This document shows positions 1-9,123 of a stretch of 64,000 nt of DNA, in pieces. The notes beneath the pieces were generated by a model. The model made no database searches. It was given only the letters and a program-made list of their open reading frames with translations, and had not been told where the DNA came from. The stretch comes from Melioribacteraceae bacterium 4301-Me (GTDB lineage Bacteria > Bacteroidota > Ignavibacteria > Ignavibacteriales > Melioribacteraceae). Position numbers and translations under genes: made by a program. The stretch is from the NCBI GenBank assembly GCA_041538185.1, contig JBGORM010000003.1, forward strand, positions 186,001 through 250,000, in the 5' to 3' direction. Every line of letters starts with the position of its first letter. The stretch's first letter is position 1.

Positions 1-693
1 CTTACAAATTTTGGGGTATTTGTAGAACTCGAACCCGGCATTGATGGGTTAATTCATATTTCAGACCTTTCGTGGACTAAAAAGATTCGGCACCCCGGTG
101 AAGTAGTTAAAAAAGGCGAGAAAATTGATGTCGTCGTTCTTTCTATTGATACTGAACAAAGAAAAATTTCTTTGGGACATAAACAGATAAACCCGAATCC
201 ATGGGACCATTTCGAAAAAGAATATGCCGTTGGAGTATTAACTGAAGGTAAAGTAGTTAGAATTATTGAAAAAGGTCTAATTGCCGAATTACCTTTAGGC
301 GTTGATGGATTTGTCCCTGCTACGCAACTTTCTACTGCTAAGATTAAAAACTTATCTTATTGTTTTCCAATGGGTACTAAATTGCCATTAAAGGTTGTTG
401 AATTTGATAAAGAAAACAAAAAGATTGTATTGAGTGCCTTAGCTGTTCTTAAGGAAAAATCTGATGAGGAAATACTGCAATATATTGAGGAACATAAACT
501 TGAAAAGGTATCCATCAGCGATATTAAACAAGCTGATGCGGGTAAATTTGATTCTTCGGATTTTAATTTGTACGAGGACAAACAACCTGAACCATCAAAT
601 TCTGACCAATTCAAAAGCGAAGTAAAACAAAACATTGAAGAGAGGTCTGATTCTTTAGAGTCAAAAGAAGAATCAAACAAAAAGGTTGATTAA
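1..693 (+). CDS. rpsA: 30S ribosomal protein S1, C-terminal part (5' end outside window)
   Basis: The frame is open from base 1 and ends in TAA at 691-693, giving about 230 residues. The first part reads as the end of one S1/OB repeat (GVFVELEPGIDGLIHISDLS, then a basic stretch and RKISLGHKQ), followed by another S1 repeat starting near base 230 (GKVVRIIEKGLIAELPLGVDGFVPATQ). S1 repeats bind single-stranded RNA; in ribosomal protein S1 they help mRNA docking on the 30S subunit. The last 60 or so residues are an acidic and lysine-rich low-complexity tail. A Met at base 172 lies inside the repeat array and is not the true start. The name S1 rests on tandem S1 repeats and genome habit; another multi-S1 protein is less likely. 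Confidence 0.9.
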   Translation, partial: LTNFGVFVELEPGIDGLIHISDLSWTKKIRHPGEVVKKGEKIDVVVLSIDTEQRKISLGHKQINPNPWDHFEKEYAVGVLTEGKVVRIIEKGLIAELPLGVDGFVPATQLSTAKIKNLSYCFPMGTKLPLKVVEFDKENKKIVLSALAVLKEKSDEEILQYIEEHKLEKVSISDIKQADAGKFDSSDFNLYEDKQPEPSNSDQFKSEVKQNIEERSDSLESKEESNKKVD

Positions 694-725
694 TCGTTTG
701 GGTTGAAATATTAATTGTAAAATAC

Positions 726-780
726 TGGGCTGTTTTTAAATTCAATATTTTTTTATTGATTTAGATTCAGCCCATTTTGT
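726..780 (+). terminator. Probable intrinsic terminator of rpsA
   Basis: TGGGCTG (726-732) pairs with CAGCCCA (768-774), and an inner CAATA/TATTG stem with a T-rich loop lies between them. The 3' arm is followed by TTTTGTTAATTA. It lies about 30 bp after the rpsA stop and before mtaB. The T-tract is short, so it may be weak. Confidence 0.5.
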
Positions 781-851
781 TAATTAATTATTAAGTTTAG
801 CTAGTTCGTTTATTTTAACGTATTTTTGTTGGCATTATAAATAGCATAGCT

Positions 852-2168
852 ATGGAAAAACAAAAAGTAGCATTTTACACACTTGGTTGTAAGCTTAATT
901 ATTCCGAAACCTCAACTATTAGTAAACAGTTTTTAGAAAAAGGCTTTGAAGTAGTTGATTACAACAATGCTGCTCAGGTCTATGTGATTAATACTTGTAC
1001 AGTGACTGAAAACGCTGAAAAGGACTGTAGACAAATAGTAAGACGAGCTTTAAGAAATAACCCTAATGCATATATAATTGTAACGGGTTGCTACGCTCAG
1101 CTTCGACCACAAGAAATTGCCTCTATTGAAGGTGTAGATGCAGTCTTGGGAAGTAATGAGAAATTTGAAATTTTCGATAAGCTAAACTCTTTTAATAAAC
1201 ACTTACCATCTTGTGTGTATGTTACTCCAACTGAAAAGCTAAATTCGTTTCATTCCGCATTTACTGTAGAAGAGGATAGCAGAACAAGAGCATTTTTCAA
1301 AATTCAGGATGGCTGCGATTACAAATGTTCTTTTTGTACAATTCCACTTGCCAGAGGAAAAAGTAGAAGTCTTAATCCTGATGAGGTAAAATTACAATTC
1401 AAAAAAATTTTAGAATCCGGTTTTAAGGAAATTATTTTAACTGGAGTTAATGTTGGCGATTACGGTAAATCGTTTCAAAAAAATTTGGCTTCTTTACTTA
1501 AAGAATTAATTAGTATTCAAGGAGAGTTTAGAATTAGAATTAGTTCAATAGAGCCGAATTTGCTGTCGGACGAAATTATTGAAATGGCTTCGTCCGAAGA
1601 AAAAATTTGTAAGCATTTTCATATACCATTGCAAAGCGGAAGCCCTAAAATTTTACGTCTAATGCAACGAAGATATACTGTTGAAGATTATCAAACACTA
1701 ATTTTAAAAGTAATTAAAAATATAAAAGACCTTGCTGTAGGTGTAGATGTAATTGTAGGATTTCCCGGGGAAACTGAAGACGATTTCTTGCAAACTTACA
1801 ATTTCATAAAAGAATTACCTGTCACATATTTACATGTGTTTACCTACTCCGAAAGGCCAAACACTAAGGCAATTAACTTAGATGGCGTTGTTGACATAAA
1901 TGAAAGAAAAAAAAGAAATAATATGCTTAGGATTTTGAGTGAAAAGAAAAGAAATGAATTTTACAATAATTCTATTGACAAAGAACTTATTGCGCTTTTC
2001 GAGCATGAAGAAAATAATGGTTTGATTAAAGGCTTTACTTCAAATTATATTAGAGTGCAAAGTAAATTTAATGCTAACTTAATTAACAAATTTGTTAAGG
2101 TAAGAATTAAGGAGGTTAAGGGAAACATTTGTACAACAGAAATAGTTAATTCAGCACAAACAAATTAG
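852..2168 (+). CDS. mtaB: tRNA t6A37 methylthiotransferase MtaB
   Basis: Predicted radical-SAM methylthiotransferase that converts t6A37 to ms2t6A in tRNAs reading ANN codons. At 438 residues it has the usual MtaB length. Visible features are an N-terminal UPF0004 domain with three cysteines expected to hold one [4Fe-4S] cluster (C13 in LGCKLN, C49 in INTCTV, C80 in VTGCYAQ), then a radical-SAM CxxxCxxC motif (C155, C159, C162; CDYKCSFC), then a C-terminal TRAM-like region from about residue 370. The LGCKLN form and overall length favour MtaB over MiaB or RimO. A small membrane-protein gene follows after 13 bp, so they are probably co-transcribed. Confidence 0.92.
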   Translation: MEKQKVAFYTLGCKLNYSETSTISKQFLEKGFEVVDYNNAAQVYVINTCTVTENAEKDCRQIVRRALRNNPNAYIIVTGCYAQLRPQEIASIEGVDAVLGSNEKFEIFDKLNSFNKHLPSCVYVTPTEKLNSFHSAFTVEEDSRTRAFFKIQDGCDYKCSFCTIPLARGKSRSLNPDEVKLQFKKILESGFKEIILTGVNVGDYGKSFQKNLASLLKELISIQGEFRIRISSIEPNLLSDEIIEMASSEEKICKHFHIPLQSGSPKILRLMQRRYTVEDYQTLILKVIKNIKDLAVGVDVIVGFPGETEDDFLQTYNFIKELPVTYLHVFTYSERPNTKAINLDGVVDINERKKRNNMLRILSEKKRNEFYNNSIDKELIALFEHEENNGLIKGFTSNYIRVQSKFNANLINKFVKVRIKEVKGNICTTEIVNSAQTN

Positions 2169-2181
2169 ATGAAGGTTAATC

Positions 2182-2916
2182 ATGAAGAAGTTAATTTTAT
2201 TAGTTATGTTTTTTTCTTCGCTAATGTTTCCCCAAAGTTATTCTAACGTTGGTAAATATGAGCTTCTCAAATTGATTAAAGATGCACCTCTAAAAGAACA
2301 ATCAAATTTTTTAAAAGAAGAATATACAACACAGAAAAAAAACGCTGGGTTGGCAATTTTGTTTTCAATGATTATACCTGGCATGGGCGAATTATACGCT
2401 GATTCTTATCAATCTGGTATTTACTTTACAGTTGCTGATGGTATTTTATGGGGAGTTTTTGCGGGCTTTAATTTATATGGTGATTGGCAGAAAAATAACT
2501 ACCGCTCCTTTGCGCAATCTTTTGGTTCAGTGAACTTAGATGGTAAAAACTCAGATTACTTTGCTACTATTGGCATCTATAAGGATGTGTATACCTATAA
2601 CCAGGTGCAAGAACTTAATCGTAATTTTGATAAAGTCTATGATGTAAATAAGTTTTACTGGAACTGGGGTACGAATGAACAACGAAAAAAATACAGAGAA
2701 ATGTGGTCTTCAAGCGAGACAGCTTATAATAACGTGAGATTTGCTGCGGGGGCGTTAATTTTAAATCGCTTAATTAGTGCAATAAATGCCGTACGGGCAG
2801 TATCGAGGTATAATAACAATTTACAAAAAGAAGCTTCGTGGAACATTTATTTTGGGATAGATAATAAACCCACCTTGCCTTCCAGCTTTACTTTTAATTT
2901 CACAAAACACTTTTGA
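2182..2916 (+). CDS. Exported membrane protein, DUF5683-like
   Basis: A 244-residue protein with an N-terminal signal peptide (MKKLILLVMFFSSLMFPQS). A hydrophobic pair around residues 58-95 contains the PGMGELYADSYQSGIYF stretch. The C-terminal half ends in an NRLISAINAVRAVS helix. The PGxGxxY motif followed by a later N-R-x-x-S-A helix resembles the DUF5683 family of Bacteroidota and relatives, whose role is unknown. A weak AAGGT ribosome-binding site precedes the ATG. The gene sits between two tRNA-modification genes, but nothing ties it to that function. Confidence 0.6.
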   Translation: MKKLILLVMFFSSLMFPQSYSNVGKYELLKLIKDAPLKEQSNFLKEEYTTQKKNAGLAILFSMIIPGMGELYADSYQSGIYFTVADGILWGVFAGFNLYGDWQKNNYRSFAQSFGSVNLDGKNSDYFATIGIYKDVYTYNQVQELNRNFDKVYDVNKFYWNWGTNEQRKKYREMWSSSETAYNNVRFAAGALILNRLISAINAVRAVSRYNNNLQKEASWNIYFGIDNKPTLPSSFTFNFTKHF

Positions 2917-2995
2917 ATTGGCATACTAAAAGTTTCATCTTTCTAAAAGATGGAATCTTTTATAACTTGCGTAATAATAAATTTCTATTTCCAAA

Positions 2996-3730
2996 TTGTT
3001 TAACTATAAACTTACAATTCAATACGATGGAACAAATTATGCGGGTTGGCAGATTCAAAAAAATGCTATTTCTGTGCAACAGAAAATTTCGGAAGCAATT
3101 GAAATTATCACTAAAGAAAAAATTAATTTAATTGGTGCGGGAAGAACTGATGCTGGGGTTCATGCCTTAGGTCAAGTGGCAAATTTTAAAGTCGATGTAG
3201 AGTTAGATTTATATAAATTTCAATATTCACTTAACTCTATTTTGCCTAGCGACATATCTATTACTTCTTCTGAAAAAGTAAATGAAAATTTTCATGCAAG
3301 ATTCGATGCAAAAAGCAGAGCATATATTTATTTAATCAGTAAAATAAAATCTCCTTTTTATGATAAATATTCTTACAGATTACCATACATCGCTAAAATG
3401 AATATAACATATCTTAATAAGATAAGTAAAGTATTAATTGGTGAACATGACTTTACATCTTTCTCAAGAAAAAATACTGAGACGGAAAATAAAGTTTGTG
3501 ATGTTAAAAATATATGGTGGAAAGAAACAAAGAACTTTATACTTTTTTACATTCAGGCTGATAGATTTCTGCATGGAATGGTAAGAACAATAATTGGTAC
3601 TTTACTTAAAACTATAGAAAAGAAAAGAGATGAAAATTATATATTAGAAATACTAAATAAAAAAGATAGAGAAACTGCTGGCGAGGCAGTTCCAACTAAA
3701 GGATTATTCTTATACAAAGTGAGGTATTAA
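2996..3730 (+). CDS. truA: tRNA pseudouridine synthase A
   Basis: TruA isomerises uridines 38-40 in the anticodon arm of tRNAs. The 244-residue product has the family's usual length and its hallmark GAGRTDAGVHA box with the catalytic aspartate at residue 52. It also has the N-terminal YDGTNYAGWQ and the C-terminal RFLHGMVRTIIGTLL and TKGLFLYKVRY segments. The start is a TTG at 2996: an in-frame stop lies at 2978 and no ATG is available between. No strong Shine-Dalgarno sequence is seen. The stop abuts the ATG of the following SDR gene (TAAATG), indicating translational coupling. Confidence 0.93.
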   Translation: MFNYKLTIQYDGTNYAGWQIQKNAISVQQKISEAIEIITKEKINLIGAGRTDAGVHALGQVANFKVDVELDLYKFQYSLNSILPSDISITSSEKVNENFHARFDAKSRAYIYLISKIKSPFYDKYSYRLPYIAKMNITYLNKISKVLIGEHDFTSFSRKNTETENKVCDVKNIWWKETKNFILFYIQADRFLHGMVRTIIGTLLKTIEKKRDENYILEILNKKDRETAGEAVPTKGLFLYKVRY

Positions 3731-4486
3731 ATGATAGATTTAACAAATAAAGTTACACTTATAACCGGCGGCTCAAGGGGAATAGGTGCCGCTTGCGTTG
3801 AATTTTTTACTAAAGCTAACTCTAATGTCGCTTTTACATATCTTCATTCTAAAAATAAAGCTGACGAGCTGATAAAAAAATTTACTAAGAATAACACAGT
3901 AAAAGCGTATAAAGTTGATATGCAATCCGAACAAGAAATTAATGATTGTGTTGAGCAAACAGTTAAGGATTTTGGAAAAATTGATATTCTCGTTCATAAT
4001 GCCGGTATTTGGAATGATGGAACTTTAGAAAAAATGACCTTGAAGCACTGGGATGAACTGATAAGAATAAACTTGACTTCTAATTTTCTCTTTGTCAAAG
4101 CTGTTGTCCCTATTATGAAAAAAAATAATTTCGGTAGAATAATTAATGTATCCTCTACCGCAGGGCAGCGAGGTGAGGCTTTTCATTCACATTACGCTGC
4201 TTCAAAAGGTGGGATAATTTCTTTTACAAAGTCACTCGCCGTTGAACTAGCACCATACAATATTACTGTTAATTCTGTAGCTCCTGGCTGGGTAGATACT
4301 GAAATGAATAACGAAGTTTTTGCAGATGAGAGTTTTAAAGAAGAGATTCGTAAGAGTATTCCTGTAGGTAGAATTGCTACAGCCGAAGACATTGCCGGTC
4401 CAATTTTATTTTTAGCTTCTGACTTAGCTCGGCATATTAACGGTGAGATTTTAAATGTAAACGGAGGCAGTGTGCTTTGCGGGTAA
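3731..4486 (+). CDS. SDR-family oxidoreductase, FabG-like (3-oxoacyl-ACP reductase type)
   Basis: A 251-residue classical short-chain dehydrogenase/reductase. It shows the nucleotide-binding TGGSRGIG motif (residues 12-19), the HNAG motif (89-92), catalytic serines at 141-142 and the YxxxK pair at Y155/K159. The C-terminal HINGEILNVNGGSVLCG matches the usual FabG ending. The family reduces 3-oxoacyl-ACP with NADPH, but many paralogues act on other substrates. It is outside a fab cluster here, so FabG itself is not certain. The ATG directly follows the truA stop. Confidence 0.8.
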   Translation: MIDLTNKVTLITGGSRGIGAACVEFFTKANSNVAFTYLHSKNKADELIKKFTKNNTVKAYKVDMQSEQEINDCVEQTVKDFGKIDILVHNAGIWNDGTLEKMTLKHWDELIRINLTSNFLFVKAVVPIMKKNNFGRIINVSSTAGQRGEAFHSHYAASKGGIISFTKSLAVELAPYNITVNSVAPGWVDTEMNNEVFADESFKEEIRKSIPVGRIATAEDIAGPILFLASDLARHINGEILNVNGGSVLCG

Positions 4487-4535
4487 CTGCTCAAACTAAT
4501 TACACTTATTAAAAAATTTTTTATAAAATATAAAA

Positions 4536-5000
4536 ATGGAATTTCTTTCGTATTTGCACCCAAGAATTGTTCACTTCCCAATTGCCATATTTGTAGTTTA
4601 TTTTTTATTTGAGGCCTTTGCTGCTTTTCTGAAAAAAGATTTTTTGAATAAATCGGCTTATATATTGTTAGCACTTGGTGTAATCTTTTCTGTTGCAGCA
4701 GTACTAACAGGAAATCAAGCACAAGAACTGTTAAAAGAAAAATTTCCAAGTACTTATAAAACAATCAGTTCTTTAATTCAAAAACATAATAATTATGCAA
4801 CTCTTACTCTTTGGTATTTTCTAAGCTTAATGATATTTAGAACGTATTTAGTTCTTAAAAAAAAATTTTTAGGCTGGACAAAATACTTAGTTGTTTTTCT
4901 TGCTTTGTTGGGAGTTTTGTTTATTATTTTGACCGCACTTTATGGCGGGGATTTAGTTTACTACTATGGAGCTGGGACAAGTAGATTTGGGACAATATAA
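4536..5000 (+). CDS. DUF2231-type integral membrane protein
   Basis: A 154-residue protein with four predicted membrane helices. It begins with LHPRIVHFPIAIFVVYFLFE, matching the conserved HPxxVHFPIA signature of DUF2231. A second helix runs to VLTGNQAQELL, where the family has its TG-x(2-3)-A motif. The family's function is not established; members may bind haem or take part in respiratory membranes (inference). The gene ends 3 bp before the next start. Confidence 0.75.
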   Translation: MEFLSYLHPRIVHFPIAIFVVYFLFEAFAAFLKKDFLNKSAYILLALGVIFSVAAVLTGNQAQELLKEKFPSTYKTISSLIQKHNNYATLTLWYFLSLMIFRTYLVLKKKFLGWTKYLVVFLALLGVLFIILTALYGGDLVYYYGAGTSRFGTI

Positions 5001-5003
5001 ATT

Positions 5004-5591
5004 ATGAGAAAAGTGTTTCTTTTTTTGGTATTGATTACAACAACTGCAAATGCACAATTAATAAAATTCGGCGAAGCTAAAGGCCTTTTTATGTCAATTG
5101 GTGTAGGTCCGCGCTTCCCAATTGCGGTGGCTTCAGAATCTCAAAATATTGGTGTTGGCTTTAATGTTTCAATCTCTTACACAGATAATAATTTTTTACC
5201 GGTATTTTTTTATTCTACCTTTAGTTATAATCATTTTCCTGGTAAACAAAATTTTTATAAAGTAACAGATTATTCTTCGTTTTCAACAAACTCAATAATT
5301 TTTTCACCTGGTGTCCGATATTACTTCTCACCTGTTATTAATGAAGGTGTTTTGTTGATGCCAATTGCCGATTTCGGTTTCTCGCTGGCACTTTACGAAA
5401 AATTACATCAATTTAAAATAGGCACAGGTAAACAAAATTTTGTTGAAGAGGTTGGTTATACCGGCTTTCATATCGGCGGAGGTTTTTCTATGTTTATTCT
5501 TGATGTAATTACTTATTACAATTTTATACCTAATAACCAATTTATTTCTTTTGATTTGAAAATTCGTATACCTATTTATGTAACAATTTAG
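5004..5591 (+). CDS. Secreted protein, possible small outer-membrane beta-barrel
   Basis: A 195-residue protein with a clear signal peptide (MRKVFLFLVLITTTANAQ). The rest is made of alternating aromatic/hydrophobic strands, for example FNVSISYTDNNFLPVFFYST, and ends in ISFDLKIRIPIYVTI. This pattern fits a small outer-membrane beta-barrel, but I recognise no named family. It is sandwiched between the DUF2231 gene (3 bp gap) and an enoyl-CoA hydratase (10 bp gap), so it is part of the same transcription unit. Confidence 0.6.
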   Translation: MRKVFLFLVLITTTANAQLIKFGEAKGLFMSIGVGPRFPIAVASESQNIGVGFNVSISYTDNNFLPVFFYSTFSYNHFPGKQNFYKVTDYSSFSTNSIIFSPGVRYYFSPVINEGVLLMPIADFGFSLALYEKLHQFKIGTGKQNFVEEVGYTGFHIGGGFSMFILDVITYYNFIPNNQFISFDLKIRIPIYVTI

Positions 5592-5601
5592 CGAGGGGAA
5601 A

Positions 5602-6384
5602 ATGAATTTTAAAAACTTACTAGTTGAAAAGAAAGATACTATAGCTATTGTAACTGTTAACAGACCAGACAAGTTAAATGCACTTAATGGTGAAACTTTA
5701 GAAGAACTAAGGGATTTGTTTGAATCCTTGCAAGATGATAATTCGGTAAATGTAATTATTATAACTGGCGCTGGAGAAAAAGCATTTGTTGCCGGTGCAG
5801 ATATTTCTGAATTAAATAAACTTGATGAAACTACTGCGAAGGATTTTGTGGAAAAAGGGCAATCGGTTTTCGATTTAATTGAAAACTTAGGTAAACCTGT
5901 AATTGCTGCTGTTAATGGTTTTGCTTTGGGCGGAGGATGTGAACTCGCTCTTGCTTGTCATATTCGAATTGCGTCTGAAAGAGCAAAATTTGGCCAGCCT
6001 GAAGTTAATCTTGGAATTATACCAGGTTACGGCGGAACCCAAAGACTATCAAGGCTAATAAATACAGGCAGAGCAATAGAAATAATTCTTTCGGGTGATA
6101 TGATTAGTGCAGAAGAAGCATTAAAATATGGTTTGATAAACCGCATCTCACGTCACGAAGAGTTGTTGGGTGATGCTGTTGAATTGGCAAAAAAAATATG
6201 TTCTAAAGGACAAATTGCTGTGCGTTCGGCTCTAAAAGCTATTGTAGCTACAAACTATTTGCACTTAAATGATGGTTTAAAACTTGAATCTGACCTTTTT
6301 GCTGAATGTTGCGCTACTGAGGATTTTAAGGAAGGAACCTCAGCTTTTCTTGAAAAGCGAAAACCAAATTTTAAGAATAAGTAG
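5602..6384 (+). CDS. Enoyl-CoA hydratase/isomerase (crotonase family)
   Basis: A 260-residue crotonase-fold enzyme expected to hydrate trans-2-enoyl-CoA (crotonyl-CoA) to 3-hydroxyacyl-CoA. The CoA/oxyanion-hole segment AGADISEL (residues 64-71) is present. Both catalytic glutamates of true hydratases are also present: E114 in GGGCELALAC and E134 in GQPEVNLGIIPGYGGTQRL. A strong ribosome-binding site (GAGGGG) precedes the ATG. No other fatty-acid oxidation or butyrate genes are next to it, so the pathway (beta-oxidation or amino-acid degradation) cannot be told. Confidence 0.88.
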   Translation: MNFKNLLVEKKDTIAIVTVNRPDKLNALNGETLEELRDLFESLQDDNSVNVIIITGAGEKAFVAGADISELNKLDETTAKDFVEKGQSVFDLIENLGKPVIAAVNGFALGGGCELALACHIRIASERAKFGQPEVNLGIIPGYGGTQRLSRLINTGRAIEIILSGDMISAEEALKYGLINRISRHEELLGDAVELAKKICSKGQIAVRSALKAIVATNYLHLNDGLKLESDLFAECCATEDFKEGTSAFLEKRKPNFKNK

Positions 6385-6481
6385 CTAATCTTAATTTTTT
6401 ATTAATATCCTAAGTCATTATTAATCTGCTAATAATTAGATTTAAAGTTCCTTTTAACTTCGTATAAAGAGGAGTAATGCC

Positions 6482-7495
6482 CTGAAGAATAAACTTATCA
6501 AAATATTATTAGTTATTGCCTCTTTGCTTCTAGTGACTAATATTGTTGTCGATAATATTTATAAGAAACCTAAAAAAACATTTAATACAAATGAACTGAC
6601 CACATTACAAGCCGACTCAATTTTTTTGAACGTGTTGAACGAGTTTGCAATTGATTCTTCGTGGATTTCAATAAAAAAAAAGAAATTTGACGAGGATGAC
6701 TCTACAAAACATGAATATCATATAAAACTCCCTAAAGATTTGCCTGTACCACTTGTTATTAAAGAATTAAGTAATAAATTAAATAAAGATATAACTGCCT
6801 TAGTCTCACAAGAAAATAAAAATTTTGGGGAAACCTCTGTAAAGATATACTCTAATGAAAGACTTAAGCTGAAGGCAATTCTTGAGCCGGATTTAAATTT
6901 AGTTAGAGAGAGAAATAATATATATTTCATAATAACAGATGCTTCTTCATTAGATTTTCAGCAGCTCAAAGAATTGCTAAAATCACCTTTGCCTTTAACT
7001 TTTAGTTTGCTTCCCTCCGATTATTCGAATACAATTAAAGATACAATACAAAATTATTTTAAGGACTATTCTGTTTGGCTTAATGATGCAATCGATGATA
7101 AAAAGTATAAAATTGAAGCAGGTTACTCAAAGGAGTTGCTGCGCAGTTCAATTCAAAATATAATTACATCATATAAAGATGCAGTATTGTTTATAGTTGA
7201 TTCTAAGAGTAAAATATATAATTCAGCCACATATAATTTTATTCGAGATTATTTTAAATCATGGGGAATTAAGCTATATACAGATACCGATTTTATTCTT
7301 TTCAAAAGCAGCAAGAAAGAAGAACTGATTTCTTTAATGAAGTTTTATGCTAATACAAAAGATTCCTCCCCAAACAAAATAATTCTAATAAACAAAGATG
7401 AATTTGATTTGTTAAATGATGAGTTAGAATTAGAAAAGAAAAAAGGAACAAAATTTTTTGCGGTAAAATCATATTTTATTAAAAAAGTCTTCTGA
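6482..7495 (+). CDS. Divergent polysaccharide deacetylase-like exported protein (probable CTG start)
   Basis: The frame is open from the stop at 6455 and has no ATG. A good ribosome-binding site, AGAGGAG (6468-6474), lies 7 bp before a CTG at 6482. Starting there adds an N-terminal membrane or signal helix (KLIKILLVIASLLLVTNIVV); the first TTG at 6524 would cut through it. The C-terminal 200 residues have the order of YibQ/DUF610-type divergent polysaccharide deacetylases: a strand ending ITDASS, a LPLTFSLLPSDY segment, a FIVDSKSKIYNSATYNF segment. The usual catalytic His/Asp residues are poorly matched. Function is therefore uncertain; a cell-envelope role is inference. Confidence 0.6.
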   Translation: MKNKLIKILLVIASLLLVTNIVVDNIYKKPKKTFNTNELTTLQADSIFLNVLNEFAIDSSWISIKKKKFDEDDSTKHEYHIKLPKDLPVPLVIKELSNKLNKDITALVSQENKNFGETSVKIYSNERLKLKAILEPDLNLVRERNNIYFIITDASSLDFQQLKELLKSPLPLTFSLLPSDYSNTIKDTIQNYFKDYSVWLNDAIDDKKYKIEAGYSKELLRSSIQNIITSYKDAVLFIVDSKSKIYNSATYNFIRDYFKSWGIKLYTDTDFILFKSSKKEELISLMKFYANTKDSSPNKIILINKDEFDLLNDELELEKKKGTKFFAVKSYFIKKVF

Positions 7496-7540
7496 TAAAT
7501 AGGTTATTTTTTTATGGGAATACACAACTTAGTGGTTTGT

Positions 7541-7655
7541 CATTCCCGTGAAAACGGGAATCTTAACCCAAATCAATGGATTCCCGTTTCCCACTTACAT
7601 AAGGACAAATGTCATGGAAATGACATTGAGTATTCACCACTTCGTGGGTTGAATT
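7541..7655. repeat. Cluster of three small palindromes between convergent genes
   Basis: Three inverted repeats follow each other. ATTCCCGT-GAAA-ACGGGAAT is at 7542-7561, with a half-site GGATTCCCGT just after it. AATGTCAT-GGAA-ATGACATT is at 7608-7627. ATTCACCAC-TTC-GTGGGTTGAAT is at about 7632-7654. The first resembles the ATTCCC(N8)GGGAAT dRS3-type repeats known from Neisseria. The third belongs to the ATTCACCAC palindrome family found elsewhere in this window. Lying between convergent genes, they may also act as a two-way terminator. Confidence 0.6.
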
Positions 7656-7736
7656 TTTCAGAAGTCTCTAAAAATCAGTAACCATTTGGTCTCAAAATTA
7701 CTTATATAAAAAAAGCTGAAACTATAAGAGTAGTTT

Positions 7737-9122
7737 TTAGGAAGTCTCATCTGAATTATGAAAAAAAACATCATTATACTCGATTTCAAGTAAATTTTCA
7801 TTGAAGATTTTTAACAGTTGTTCTTTTACTACTTTTCTGTTCCCAACGACTACAATTATTGATTCTTCAGGAAAAATAGTCTCTCTTGCTGAAGTTATAA
7901 TTTCTTTTGTCGTAAGCTGCTTTATGTTATGTAGGTAATCGTTTAAGAAATTTTTATCAAGGTTAAGAGTAATAATAACTGAAATATTACTTGAAATATT
8001 AGAGTATGTTTCGAAGCGAGAGGGAAATCTTTTAATAAGATAAGACTTAGCAAAGTTTACTTCTTCTTCGGTTATTTTTTCTCTTATTTTTTCTAATTCA
8101 TTTAGAATTTCGGCTACAGCTTCAGCAGTATTTTCAGATTTTACTGCAGTAGAAACCTCGAAGTTTGCAGCGGATTGCATGTAATTGAATGCAGAACTCA
8201 CGCCGTATGTAAAGCCTCTTTTTTCACGTAGATTAAGATTAAGCCTGCTTGAAAATTGCCCACCTAAAACTGTATTTAATATTTGCTGCCTAAGATATTC
8301 AGTGTTATTTTTTTGATAAATTAAATTGCCAATTCTAATTTCGCTTTGAACTAAATCATCTTTATGAACTAAATAAGCTTTCTTTGTTTTTGTATTCAAT
8401 TGTAGCGGATCACAGTTATTTTTTATTTCTTTTTTCCAGCATGAAAAATATTTTTCTAACAAATCTACTATTGTATTGCTATTGAGATTGCTGACAACTA
8501 TTAAAGTAGAATTTGTAGGCGAGAAATATTCTTGATAGAATAGCTGTACATCATCCAGCTTAATATTTGCAGCTGAAGTTTCTGTACCTAAAACGGGGAG
8601 CTGGTAGTATGAATTGTTAAACAATATTTTTTCAAACACTGTGTCTGCCAAGTAAGATGGTTCATCTTTCAACTGGATAATTTTGCTTATCTTTTTCTTT
8701 TTTTCTCTTTCGAAGTCTGCAGGTTCAAGTTTTGGTTCAATTAAAATCTTTGAAAATAAATAAAGGCTTCTTTCGATATTGTCAGTCAAGCTTAACAATG
8801 AAGTGTAAATAAAGTCTTTATCCGAAGAAATTTTTATAATAGAGCCGAGCTTTTCAATTTCATTATTTAGCTGTAAAGCATCAAACTCGCCGGCTCCTTC
8901 ATCGATTAAGGCAGCAGTTAAATGTGATAAGCCATTTAATTTATTGTCATCGTATTTAGAACCCGCTGAGGTCAACATTAAGATTTGAGTAATAGGGAGT
9001 TTTTCTTTTTTTACAAAATAAACATTAAGTCCGTTAGACAAATCAAAATTTTCGATTTCGGGTAAGCTAAATTTTATTTCATTTATAATTTCAGGCGGTT
9101 TTGTTCTATCTAATTTATTCAT
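7737..9122 (-). CDS. M16 family metallopeptidase, non-catalytic subunit
   Basis: A 461-residue M16 peptidase homologue. At the position of the zinc motif HxxEH it reads SHLTAALIDEG, so the zinc ligands are lost. It keeps the C-terminal arginine/tyrosine segment (FSSRLNLNLREKRGFTYGV), which in two-subunit M16B enzymes is supplied by the inactive partner. The neighbouring upstream gene (1 bp gap) carries an intact HxxEH, so the two products probably form one heterodimeric protease. No signal peptide is visible in either. The substrate is unknown. Confidence 0.85.
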   Translation of the reverse strand: MNKLDRTKPPEIINEIKFSLPEIENFDLSNGLNVYFVKKEKLPITQILMLTSAGSKYDDNKLNGLSHLTAALIDEGAGEFDALQLNNEIEKLGSIIKISSDKDFIYTSLLSLTDNIERSLYLFSKILIEPKLEPADFEREKKKKISKIIQLKDEPSYLADTVFEKILFNNSYYQLPVLGTETSAANIKLDDVQLFYQEYFSPTNSTLIVVSNLNSNTIVDLLEKYFSCWKKEIKNNCDPLQLNTKTKKAYLVHKDDLVQSEIRIGNLIYQKNNTEYLRQQILNTVLGGQFSSRLNLNLREKRGFTYGVSSAFNYMQSAANFEVSTAVKSENTAEAVAEILNELEKIREKITEEEVNFAKSYLIKRFPSRFETYSNISSNISVIITLNLDKNFLNDYLHNIKQLTTKEIITSARETIFPEESIIVVVGNRKVVKEQLLKIFNENLLEIEYNDVFFHNSDETS

Positions 9123-9123
9123 A

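Noticed and set aside
2913..3131. 72-codon frame overlapping the start of truA
   Set aside because: It is out of frame with truA, covers the conserved truA N-terminus, and its translation resembles nothing.
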